Positions 1 through 7,747 of a stretch of DNA of 23,310 bases are shown here, in pieces. Positions within the stretch are counted from its first letter, which is position 1; the number at the start of each line of letters is the position of its first letter. The stretch is from Sergeia podlipaevii. Taxonomy: Eukaryota; Euglenozoa; Kinetoplastea; Trypanosomatida; Trypanosomatidae. The position numbers were made by a program, and so were the translations under genes. The notes beneath the pieces were generated by a model. It worked only from the letters and a program-made list of their open reading frames with translations, did no database searches and had not been told where the DNA came from. The stretch is taken from the NCBI GenBank assembly GCA_030849805.1, contig JASANZ010001901.1, positions 1-23,310 of the forward strand, in the 5' to 3' direction.

Positions 1-815
1 CAGTCAGAGCTCCTGATAGGTGTAAAACCTGAAATCATTTTTATGCATCAGATACTCGCGCGTTGAAAAGCTCCAAGGTGATGGTCTTGTGTTATCGTCA
101 TCTTATTGCTAAGCAGGATCTTGAGTGAGCTATACATGTCGCATCGATGTGGATGCGATGCACATTACCTACGAACTCGGAGATGTATATGAATGATGTT
201 GTGAAGGGAGGAAGTTAGTAACTGGATGCTATCTTGATATTAGGGATAGTGGTGTTTTTGTATTTGTTTGTGTGCATTGTTTGGAGGTAATGGGTAGGGT
301 TTATGGTGGATAAAGAAGGAAGTGGATATGAAGAAATGGGAGGAGTGAATGGTAGATGACGGGAGTAGAGAATTCAGTGTTCCCGTTGTTTAGTGTATTG
401 CGTTTATGCATGTTGTTCATATACACTGAATAGTGCAGCCGAAATGTGCATTGCTGATGGGAGTTATTCTTTTGTCATGTCCAGCAAACGTTTTTGTTTA
501 AAATAGTGGGAATATTTCTAAGCAGAGTTTGAAAATAAATATGAGTCGATCTCTCTCTCTCTCTCTCTCTCTGAGATAAAATACATCTACGGCTCTTGAA
601 ATGAGCATCTCGGTTCTATGAATGTTGATTGTAGCAATCGGGTTTCTTTCTATCGTAATGTGTATACAAGGAAAAGTCTCTTGCTTGACGTATGAAGGGG
701 ATAGATGTGCCTTGCTTTTCCTATGTGATATAGGAGCCAAAAAAAAAAAAATGTGATTGTGTAGAAAATCGTGTCCATTGCAGAACGGCAAAGCACTACT
801 CCATCTTCGTATCAT
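1..815. other. Gene-free left edge: 3' flank of the coiled-coil gene
   Basis: No convincing gene is visible on either strand. For the minus-strand unit this is the 3' untranslated region of the coiled-coil gene and whatever follows it. A 13-nt A run at 739-751 (U run in the transcript) followed by an AG at 721-722 could be a trans-splice signal, but no long minus-strand reading frame follows. Positions 1 to about 500 lack the long A/T homopolymers typical of the other spacers, and 181-360 is nearly devoid of C on the plus strand. A CT microsatellite lies near 551-571. A minus-strand frame of about 105 codons across 498-815 contains an RE dipeptide run from that microsatellite and is not a credible gene. 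Confidence 0.6.
551..571. repeat. (CT)n microsatellite
   Basis: About ten uninterrupted CT dinucleotides on the plus strand, lying in the 3' flank of the coiled-coil gene. In the presumed minus-strand transcript it would be a GA repeat, so it is not a pyrimidine tract for splicing on that strand. Confidence 0.9.
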
Positions 816-3734
816 TTATGTGGTGGTGTCATTATCTGAGAAGTGTACAAGGTTGGTAAATGTATTCCCTGAAGGAGACCACTCACCCATTTGTGATACA
901 GAGGTGTCTGTCCTAGTCTGAGATGAGAAAAATTGAGGCGAAGGATCTGCATAGCGCGGTCGCTGCACTGGAGTGTGTGTGGCAGTTGTTGTGCCTCGCC
1001 CTTGGTCTGCCAACGCAGTCGGAGAACTGTGTCGGCTACGCATACGCTCGCCCTGAATCGGCTGCTGACTGTGAGCTGCCGGAGCAGCAGCGGTTGGGGA
1101 AAGCGACGCGTCGCCGGCCTCTCCACTTGCTATTCCGGTCTTCAGATAAGTATTTGCTTTGCCCACAACACGCTGGCGTTTCTGCTGCCGAAGACCCGTG
1201 TCCAAACGAGATAACGGGGCTTGCGAAACTCCAAGGCTGTGAAGCCCAGCATCAAAGCTGCGTAGCTGCTCCTGCAGCTCCCCTAAGACTTTCAAAGGCA
1301 GCCGATCGGTGTGCTTCATAGCGCGCGGACCTCGCTTCGCCTGCCGACTCGCCTCACCACTGGCTCCCAGCTCTCTCCTTGACTGATCACGTGGAGCGGC
1401 ACGAGTGTGGTCAGTCTTGTCGCTCATCGCAGCTGCGGCCGCCATCATCGCCTTCACATACTGCTCCTGGTGTTGTTGCTGCGTAAAGCCCGTGCCATCT
1501 GATGCCTTCAGGCGGTCAAGTTGCTGCGCAAGTGCACGTCCTCGCTCTGTCGCAACGGCCGTCTGCGTTCGCATCCCCTCCATTTGAGTTCGCACGAGCT
1601 TCAGCGCCTGCATCATATTCTGCAGCTTGCTAGCGTCACTACGAAGTTCCTCACGGGCTTGGGCAAGCTGACTGCGCTCCAGTTGTAGCGCTCGCCAGCG
1701 CTGCGTCGTCTGCTTGCTAGCCTCCTCCATGTCCTTCAGCACCTTCTGCATCGCTGTTGAGCGGGCTTCCAGCACCTCATCCTTGCTCTGCAGAGAGGCA
1801 ATCTCCTTCGTTGTGGCACTGGTGATATCAGCGAAGGCTCCACTTATCGCACTAGCCTCTACCCTCATATCCCGCTCCTCCTTATCCAACAGTGCTAGAC
1901 TGCCTTGCAATGAAGCAAGAGCGGCGTGAAAGCGATCACGGGCGGCTTGCTGCTCGCGCTGGGACAAGGCCCGCCATGCTCGGTACTCCCGCTCCCACGT
2001 CTCGCGGCTCCGCTCGTACTGGGCCTCTTGCTGCGCAAGCCAGTCCGCCTCCTCCTGCAGCTGCTGTCCAACCTGCTGACTTACCACCTGCAGCCTCGCG
2101 ACGGTATCACCGAGATGGGCATGTTCTTCGTCTAGAGACACACATTGAGTAGAAACAAGAGACTGAATCTCGCCAAGTGCCTTCTCGTGACACTCCAGCG
2201 CCGCAACTCTATCAGCGTCAAGAGCAACACGACCCTTATCCACAACACCTTGATATTCTTTCAGTGATGCCACGACCCCTTCAACACTTGCGAGGACCTC
2301 CTGCACGGAGTTCGTTGCAAGGGCAACATCATCGCGTGCAGCTAGGGCAATACGATGTCGCTCTGCCTGCAGCCGCTCCTCTCGTGCAAAGTGTTCTCGC
2401 AGCTGCGCCATCTCTCGCGCGTGCAGTTGCTCCTCAGCCACCATCTGGGCTTTGTGACGCTCTTCAATCTCCTTGACCCGCGCCACGTGCAGCTCATGCC
2501 GCGCAGCGCGCTGCTCCTCCAGCTCGACCTGGCGCCGCTGCAGAGACGTGTCTAGCTCAGCCTTGAGCGTGCGCTCATGCACAGCAGCCCATGCCTCACG
2601 CGAGGTCACGTATACCTCCTCCATCGCAAGCTCCTCGCGGTGTAGACGCTCCATGTCCTCCTGTGCCATCGACTGTGCGTCTGCGAGCAAAGTCTCATCT
2701 ATCTGCGCTATGCGTTGTTGCTCCTGCTGTTCTGCCTCTCGCCAAAACTCTAGCAGGTCCTCGAAGTGACGAGTGTGTGCCTCACGCTCGGCCTGAGCTT
2801 CGCTGCCCGCTGAGACCGCAAAGGAGGAACGCACCTCGTGCCGAATCAACTCGTGCACCTGTGACGTCCACTCCTGCGTGTCCCCTGCATTTTGTGTAAA
2901 TACTTCTTGAATGCGTCCCATAATGGTGGTGAGGGCAGAGGCAACGGCGGCCCGCACCGCGTCTTGTGTAGCGCTCTCACCACTCAACAATGTGCGCAGA
3001 CGCTCCTCCTCAGCGCGCTTTTCTACCAGCAGTGCCTGCAGCCGCTCTACTTGAGGGAGATACTCCGCCTTCACCTCCTTCTCCACCGCTGTCCTCGCAG
3101 CTCTCATCTCTGTCTCTTGTGCATCCTGCCGCTGACGAGCAAGACCCTCGGCACTACTCTTCTCATCCTCAAGGGAGCCCCAGACAGTGCGCAGGCGGGC
3201 CTCCAACTGGTGAATCTCTGCCCGCTTCTGAGCCTTCTCAGCGCGCCACTTCTCCCCCATGACCAGTTCGCGCTCGCGAGTGGCTTGCAGAAGCTTCCGA
3301 CGCGCCTCTACCTGACGCTTAAGAGACTCCACTGTATTCTCAACGACAGGGGCGACCAGGGCAGCAGCAGCAGGGGCAACTGAAAGTGCTTCAGAAGCCG
3401 CGGCCGCGGCAGCCGCAGCTTCAGCAAGTTGGAGCTCGTGGTTGGAGGGAGGCTGTGTCATCGTGCTGTCTAAACCACTTGCATGTGGCTGCTGGTCCGA
3501 GGAGCCGCCGCTGCCAAGACGACCAGAGGTCGGAGGTCGGCGCACACTAGCAGAACTGCTAACTGAAGAAGCATATTGCGTCTGATGAACCTGCTGCTGT
3601 TGTTCCTCTCGTTTCCGCTGAAGGGCAGCGCGGCGGGCAGCCATCATGGCGCTTTCCCCGCCACCGCCGGCTCCAGTGCCACCAGGAGGCTTCGACTTGG
3701 GAATCATCCAGTCATCATCGCTAGAAGAACTCAT
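816..3734 (-). CDS. Large coiled-coil protein, possibly FBF1-like (basal body/transition fibre)
   Basis: A 972-residue protein dominated by a long coiled coil. Residues 1-10 form a Ser/Asp patch ending in DDDWM. Residues 11-133 are low complexity (Gly, Gln, Ser) with an alanine run near 106-113. About 134-742 is almost continuous charged heptad-like helix rich in Glu, Arg, Gln and Ala, with many tryptophans at intervals. About 743-972 is a basic, Ser/Thr/Pro-rich tail. There is no signal peptide or membrane segment. The order of charged helix, a less charged break (near the ATNSVQEVLASVEGV segment), then more helix ending in an LERSQLAQAREELRSD-type stretch reminds me of the C-terminal half of vertebrate Fas-binding factor 1, a transition-fibre protein. 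That is recollection, not an alignment, and any long coiled coil can look like this. Ends TAA. It is the last gene of the unit in this window. The reading frame is secure; the function is not. Confidence 0.9.
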   Translation of the reverse strand: MSSSSDDDWMIPKSKPPGGTGAGGGGESAMMAARRAALQRKREEQQQQVHQTQYASSVSSSASVRRPPTSGRLGSGGSSDQQPHASGLDSTMTQPPSNHELQLAEAAAAAAAASEALSVAPAAAALVAPVVENTVESLKRQVEARRKLLQATRERELVMGEKWRAEKAQKRAEIHQLEARLRTVWGSLEDEKSSAEGLARQRQDAQETEMRAARTAVEKEVKAEYLPQVERLQALLVEKRAEEERLRTLLSGESATQDAVRAAVASALTTIMGRIQEVFTQNAGDTQEWTSQVHELIRHEVRSSFAVSAGSEAQAEREAHTRHFEDLLEFWREAEQQEQQRIAQIDETLLADAQSMAQEDMERLHREELAMEEVYVTSREAWAAVHERTLKAELDTSLQRRQVELEEQRAARHELHVARVKEIEERHKAQMVAEEQLHAREMAQLREHFAREERLQAERHRIALAARDDVALATNSVQEVLASVEGVVASLKEYQGVVDKGRVALDADRVAALECHEKALGEIQSLVSTQCVSLDEEHAHLGDTVARLQVVSQQVGQQLQEEADWLAQQEAQYERSRETWEREYRAWRALSQREQQAARDRFHAALASLQGSLALLDKEERDMRVEASAISGAFADITSATTKEIASLQSKDEVLEARSTAMQKVLKDMEEASKQTTQRWRALQLERSQLAQAREELRSDASKLQNMMQALKLVRTQMEGMRTQTAVATERGRALAQQLDRLKASDGTGFTQQQHQEQYVKAMMAAAAAMSDKTDHTRAAPRDQSRRELGASGEASRQAKRGPRAMKHTDRLPLKVLGELQEQLRSFDAGLHSLGVSQAPLSRLDTGLRQQKRQRVVGKANTYLKTGIASGEAGDASLSPTAAAPAAHSQQPIQGERMRSRHSSPTALADQGRGTTTATHTPVQRPRYADPSPQFFSSQTRTDTSVSQMGEWSPSGNTFTNLVHFSDNDTTT

Positions 3735-3883
3735 GTTGCTAGCAAAGAATATATATGTGTCTTTCTATCTATCGTACTTTGTTGTGTCTATGTGTTTAAC
3801 GAGTAAAACAGTGGGTGTATATATATATATATGTTTCGATCTATTTCTTTTCTCATAAACCCGCTTCACGTCAGTTGAAGGAC

Positions 3884-3904
3884 CTTCAAAAAAAAAAAAA
3901 AAAA
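3884..3904 (-). promoter_or_regulatory. Candidate trans-splice acceptor for the coiled-coil gene
   Basis: On the minus strand a 17-nt U run (3888-3904) is followed at once by GAAG, placing the first AG at 3884-3885. This would leave a leader of about 150 nt before the ATG at 3734. That leader contains an upstream ATG (3854-3856) opening a short frame. A more proximal AG cannot be excluded. Confidence 0.5.
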
Positions 3905-4376
3905 GATGCCACCTATTGTGCTCGCCTTTTCTATTAATATTTAAAAAGTGTAGAATAAAACAAATATGGTGGAAGGAAGCAATAATCTCCCTATCTTCTC
4001 TGTGTACTAAAGTCGCCAAGCACGAAAAGAAAAAAAGAATGGAAGGAAAAGTAAAAAGCATACAAGAGCTATCTGAATATTCGAGTTCGCATCGCTTTCC
4101 CTTGGCGTATAGAAAAATAATAAAAATCAGATGGAGCAGCTGGAGTGTCAAAACAGGCGCCACGATGAGCACACAGAAGGCGGAAAATCATTTTCTTTAA
4201 TTTTCTTTTTTCACTATCTTTTCAAAGTCAACTTAATGGTCGCGATCTTATGCTGATCCAGATGGTTTCTCTCGCTCTCTCTTTCCCTCTCTATGACAAC
4301 TGGCACGCGCACTTCCCATAATAGGTGTGTACCTCAGTTCTCCGGTTTCTTCGTGGCACGCACCTTATATATGTTA

Positions 4377-4392
4377 CGGGTTCGGCAACCCG
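4377..4392. repeat. Short GC-rich inverted repeat in RFC 3' flank
   Basis: CGGGTT and AACCCG flank a four-base loop. It lies about 80 nt downstream of the RFC stop codon in the presumed 3' untranslated region. It could fold in RNA; no function is evident. Confidence 0.7.
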
Positions 4393-4471
4393 CCATCTTC
4401 CTCCCCTTCCTCATGCATGGACTCGTAAGCCCTTGTATAGTGAGAGTGGCAACAAGATTCCCTACAGCGCG

Positions 4472-5596
4472 TTACTTAGCGACCTCAGCAATAGACTTGC
4501 GGCTTGTCACGGCCTCCTTCACAAGCTGAAAGGCAGCCAGAATGCCGCTAAGTCCAGACGCCTCTCGTGCTCCGCCCGCGGCGTAATACTCTATATCAGA
4601 TAATTTCATGAGCAAGAAGCACTTGCAGTCTTGAGGGAGATCCATGGCCATCATGATGGGATGTATCTCGCGCGCCAAATCAGAGACGGAAACGCCCTTT
4701 TCTGTTACAGCGCTTTCCACCTTCTCCCAGCAAGTAGCAAAATCGCCAGAGAGCATATCTGAAACAATCGCCGCCACCTCTGCCGGAGTCGGATTGCCCG
4801 TCACGCGGTACACCGACATCTCCGTGATCTCATCCATCGATAGAGCGGCTGATTGCATAGTGTTGAGGCAGCGCCGAAGATCGCCGTGGCTGAGACGGTA
4901 CGCGGCAGAGAGCCCCTCTGCTGTAAACTTCACCTTCTCCTGTTCCGCAACATACTGCAAGCGCGGCAACATTGCTGCCTTCTTCACAGGGGCAAAACGG
5001 AAGCGCGTACAGCGAGACTGAAGAGCGGGAATGATCTTGTTGATGTGGTTGCACAAGATGCAGAAGCGTACGTTCTTGGTATACTTCTCGATAATACGGC
5101 GGAGGGCCGCCTGTGCATCGTGTGACATCTGGTCCGCCTCGTCTAGTACCACAAGCTTGAACGGGGGTGCGCGAGGAGCGGTGCCAGTACCGGCTGACGC
5201 TGTGGAAGCATTATTATTGTTTTTGCTTCTGCTGCTGCTGCTGGAGCTACTCACCATGGAAAAGATAGACGATGTGCTAGAGAACTCACGCACCTGATTG
5301 CGCACCACGTCAATGCCGCGATCATCTGACGCATTCATTTCAAGCACATTGGCGCGGACACGGTCGCGCCCATAAAGATGGTAGGCGCATGCCTTGATCG
5401 TGGTGGTCTTGCCGGTTCCTGGAGGTCCGTAAAACAAAAGATGGGGCATATTGTTGCCGTCCATCAAGCGTCGCAACGTGCTGAGGATGTCTTCGTGTGC
5501 CACCACCTCATCCAGGGAGGAAGGGCGGTACTTCTCTACCCACGGGAGGCGGGACCCGCCAGTGCTGTGTGTCACAGCGGCGTTGCTAGTGCTCAT
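4472..5596 (-). CDS. RFC3: Replication factor C small subunit (yeast Rfc3 / human RFC5 type)
   Basis: A 374-residue AAA+ clamp-loader subunit. In complex with the other RFC subunits it opens the PCNA ring and loads it on primed DNA in the nucleus. Visible motifs are LPWVEKYRP (17-25), Walker A GPPGTGKT (57-64), NASDDRGIDVVRNQ (88-101), Walker B LVVLDEAD (148-155), a sensor-1 region with Asn near 183, the arginine-finger SRC motif (194-196) and sensor-2-like HGDLRRCLN (237-245). The C-terminal third is the helical collar domain. The NASDDRGIDVVRNQ block and the closing LSDIEYYAAGG fit yeast Rfc3/human RFC5 better than the other small subunits. Unusual: residues 115-145 are a Ser/Asn/Ala/Pro insert between the conserved IFS and FKLVVLDEAD segments, where relatives have only one or two residues. 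Start is the ATG giving MSTSN; ends TAA. Family is certain, exact subunit likely. Confidence 0.96.
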   Translation of the reverse strand: MSTSNAAVTHSTGGSRLPWVEKYRPSSLDEVVAHEDILSTLRRLMDGNNMPHLLFYGPPGTGKTTTIKACAYHLYGRDRVRANVLEMNASDDRGIDVVRNQVREFSSTSSIFSMVSSSSSSSRSKNNNNASTASAGTGTAPRAPPFKLVVLDEADQMSHDAQAALRRIIEKYTKNVRFCILCNHINKIIPALQSRCTRFRFAPVKKAAMLPRLQYVAEQEKVKFTAEGLSAAYRLSHGDLRRCLNTMQSAALSMDEITEMSVYRVTGNPTPAEVAAIVSDMLSGDFATCWEKVESAVTEKGVSVSDLAREIHPIMMAMDLPQDCKCFLLMKLSDIEYYAAGGAREASGLSGILAAFQLVKEAVTSRKSIAEVAK

Positions 5597-6189
5597 CTAT
5601 CTTTCAATCTATGCTATTGTGAGAAGATGTTATATATAGTTTCTTCTGGGAGTAAATTCACCCTGCTGAAGAGAAAAGAAAGCACAATAAAGGAAAAAAA
5701 AAATGAAAAAAAAAAAGATAGCCATGACAGCAGTAGCAGTGAAGAATCCTCAAAAGAATATGTTCCTGCTATCTGCAAATAATAACAAAAATCACATACT
5801 CTCAGACAAACCGCGCGTAGAATTTCATTCTTATAGGTAGGTTGTTGACGTTAGTATGTAAGAAAAACCAAAAAGGTAAAGCTGAGAGAAGCCATCACAG
5901 AGATATAAGAAACAACAGAATCCAATTTTTGATAGGGGTGATCACGATAATTTACTCAAATACCAACTGCATCGACAAAAAGGGAGGACAAGAAAAAAAA
6001 AAAATTGTAAAAAGGAAATGCACTAGTTGCGATAGCCAACGCAGATGTCCGCGTCGCTGAATACTCCGTTTTTTTTTTTTCAGCAGTTGGCTCGCTATTT
6101 ATCTCCCTTTCACGTTCCTCCTTTCCCTTTTTTGCTGTTGCTCTTGCAGGAAAACTTGAGAAAATAAAAAAAACGATTTTGTCACTCAT
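5597..6189. other. Spacer between PEX19 and the RFC subunit
   Basis: Apart from the RFC acceptor region there is only AT-rich sequence with A runs (near 5993-6003) and a plus-strand T run followed by CAG (6069-6083). The latter mimics an acceptor on the wrong strand just past the PEX19 stop codon and is probably part of the PEX19 3' untranslated region. No gene is seen. Confidence 0.6.
5666..5716 (-). promoter_or_regulatory. Trans-splice acceptor region for the RFC subunit
   Basis: Read on the minus strand, two U runs (within about 5693-5716) are followed by a pyrimidine-rich stretch ending CTTTTCTCTTCAG, with the AG at 5666-5667. That is a close match to a kinetoplastid spliced-leader acceptor and gives a leader of about 69 nt before the ATG. 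No upstream ATG is seen in that leader. Confidence 0.65.
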
Positions 6190-7122
6190 CTACACAACAG
6201 CAGCGCTGTCGTCACTACCTTCGCGGTCCCCCTTCAGTTTCTTCGCAAACTCAGGCAGGGTCTTCGGGGGCTCACCAAGTTCAGAAAACTCATGCATCAG
6301 CTCTAAAAGCCTCGCCACACGCTCATCATCCTCGCGCGACAGCGGCACTTCAAGAAACTCACAGATTTCCACCGACTTGATGTGTTGCTTGGCGTACAAC
6401 CCCTTCTCTTCTTGTGTGAGGGTATCATCGTGCGCGGCAAGCCACGGCTCGTAAGCATCGCGCATCAGGCGAATAGGCTCCACAAACTGAGGATCGAGCA
6501 AGGTATCCATCAGCATGTTTACTAATCCAGGTGGAAGCGCCTCGTCGCCGACTGCAGATGCTGACGAGTTGCTAGAAGCAACAGCAGTGGTGTCCTGAGC
6601 CTGTTGCGGGGCCTGCTTATCACCAGCAGCCGTAGAGAGGCTCTGAAGGGCCTCCAGGCACTGCTTCATTGCCCCCTGCATGTCGCCCTCACTCATGTCT
6701 GACGAGCCTGGAATATCTTCCTGTTTGAGCTTCTCCAGCACCTCCTGTGCCCTCTCCTCATCATCGGTATCCATGATGTTCATAAGCTCCTTTACCCGTT
6801 CAAGGTTGGCCTTGTCGCCAGGCTCGAGATCATTCACGTTCTCGAGAGTTTCTAGAAGCTTCCCCACGTCTGACTTGAAGTTTTCAAAGTAGCTGTCATC
6901 CATCTCGCCGCCTGCTGCGCCAGCAGAAAGGAGCGTCTGCAGCATTTTAATCATGTCGCCTCCCTCAGCGCCACCGTCAACTTCCTTCAACGCAGTTTGC
7001 AGATCTGCCTCTAGCTTGGCTTCGCGTCGCTTAACGTCTTCCTCGTGTTGACGCTCCTGCTCATCTACCATATCCATCGCCTCGTCCAGGAGGGCATCCA
7101 GATCATCCACAGGCTCCACCAT
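6190..7122 (-). CDS. PEX19: PEX19, peroxisomal/glycosomal membrane-protein receptor
   Basis: A 310-residue acidic, helical protein. PEX19 binds newly made peroxisomal membrane proteins in the cytosol and delivers them through PEX3; in trypanosomatids the organelle is the glycosome. The N terminus carries DLDALLDEAM (7-16), the type of amphipathic helix that docks on PEX3. A disordered, low-complexity stretch (about 165-195) leads to a helical cargo-binding domain (about 197-292) with PPGLVNMLMDTLLDP, then SVEICEFLE (250-258) and LLELMHEFSELGEPPKTLPEF (272-292), matching the human ICEQFE and MQQLQDLGHPPKEL segments. The protein ends SAAVV, so the farnesylated CaaX box of most PEX19 proteins is absent, as I recall is also reported for T. 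brucei PEX19. Length is close to the human protein. Ends TAG. Confidence 0.92.
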   Translation of the reverse strand: MVEPVDDLDALLDEAMDMVDEQERQHEEDVKRREAKLEADLQTALKEVDGGAEGGDMIKMLQTLLSAGAAGGEMDDSYFENFKSDVGKLLETLENVNDLEPGDKANLERVKELMNIMDTDDEERAQEVLEKLKQEDIPGSSDMSEGDMQGAMKQCLEALQSLSTAAGDKQAPQQAQDTTAVASSNSSASAVGDEALPPGLVNMLMDTLLDPQFVEPIRLMRDAYEPWLAAHDDTLTQEEKGLYAKQHIKSVEICEFLEVPLSREDDERVARLLELMHEFSELGEPPKTLPEFAKKLKGDREGSDDSAAVV

Positions 7123-7747
7123 AGCTGTTGCCGTTCTTGTTGTTTCTCAAGGGGATATCCAGGTGATATATATATTCCTTTATTTTCCTCGTTTCTTTAT
7201 TTTTTGTGTATGTGTGATCTAGGCAATTCAATAGAACTGAAGAACAAGTATCACAATCCGTTTGCAAAGTAAAAATAGAAGAGAAGATACTTTTTCTGTT
7301 TGGGCAAAAAAAAGAAGCAGATCAATATCAATGAACAAAAGTACAATCAAGCAACAAACCAGAGTCAACAAAGTTGCTTCTCTTCGCTGCCCTCACGATT
7401 GACAACTATATAGTTGACTATTTATCATAAATATAAAAGCATCATTACGGGGGAAAAGAATTAAAAAAAGGTAGAGTCGTTGTTGTTGTTGTTTTTTGTT
7501 GGTAAAATGAATGAGCTAACCAAGTACAAATAAATTCTCCAATTTTTTCACAAAGTACTGCAGAAAAGGAAAAATGTTACTGCATTTATTGCCTTCTTCT
7601 TATGGATGTCAGCCTATTCAGTCTGCACCCCCTGTGCATTACTCGTGGCTATAGACTACACACTATCGTAGTTTGTTATTGTCGCCTCTTTAATGTATAG
7701 AAGCTTTCCCTGTATAGCTCCAGCACACACACACACGCACTATAATG
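7123..7747. other. Spacer between the small basic protein and PEX19
   Basis: AT-rich spacer with a (GTT)5 microsatellite at about 7479-7493, a TA repeat near 7166-7174 and a CA repeat near 7726-7736 close to the stop codon of the small basic protein gene. No credible gene is visible on either strand. Confidence 0.6.
7296..7312 (-). promoter_or_regulatory. Candidate trans-splice acceptor for PEX19
   Basis: On the minus strand a short U run is followed by GCCCAAACAG, with the AG at 7296-7297. It would give a leader of about 174 nt. The tract is short, so other sites nearer the ATG are possible. Confidence 0.4.

Larger units (their letters stand above)
3735..4471. other. Spacer between RFC subunit and coiled-coil gene
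   Basis: It holds the 3' untranslated region of the RFC gene and the leader of the coiled-coil gene. Visible items are a TA microsatellite (about 3819-3832), the A17 run described separately, and a perfect 6-bp hairpin (4377-4392, loop CGGC) about 80 nt beyond the RFC stop. Open frames here on either strand are short, AT-biased and contain homopolymer-encoded runs, so I annotate none. Confidence 0.6.

Noticed and set aside
240..306. TTAGGG and GGGTAGGGTTT as interstitial telomere repeats
   Set aside because: Only one exact hexamer, no tandem array; expected by chance in a G/T-rich stretch.
498..815. Minus-strand frame of 105 codons directly after the coiled-coil gene
   Set aside because: It contains an RE run from a microsatellite and a Phe run from an A tract, has no recognisable domain, and lies in the 3' flank.
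923..3383. Numerous plus-strand frames (60-163 codons) opposite the coiled-coil gene
   Set aside because: They mirror the codon bias of a GC-rich coding strand; no domains, and they oppose the transcription direction.
4325..4392. tRNA T-arm-like sequence at the RFC 3' flank
   Set aside because: The bases flanking the seven-base loop do not give a five-bp stem in T-arm register, and no acceptor, D or anticodon arm can be found.
5159..5260. Possible cis-spliced intron in the RFC gene: the minus strand reads CCATGGTGAGTAGC at the edge of the low-complexity insert, a good 5' splice-site match
   Set aside because: The nearest acceptor-like AGs (CCACAG, GTCAG) would remove 55 or 61 nt and break the frame, and the in-frame AG (99 nt) would delete the conserved Phe-Lys before Walker B. 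Cis-introns are also very rare and longer in trypanosomatids. It is read as a coding insert.
6069..6083. T-run followed by CAG on the plus strand (apparent acceptor)
   Set aside because: No plus-strand gene follows; it lies opposite the PEX19 coding end and in its 3' untranslated region.
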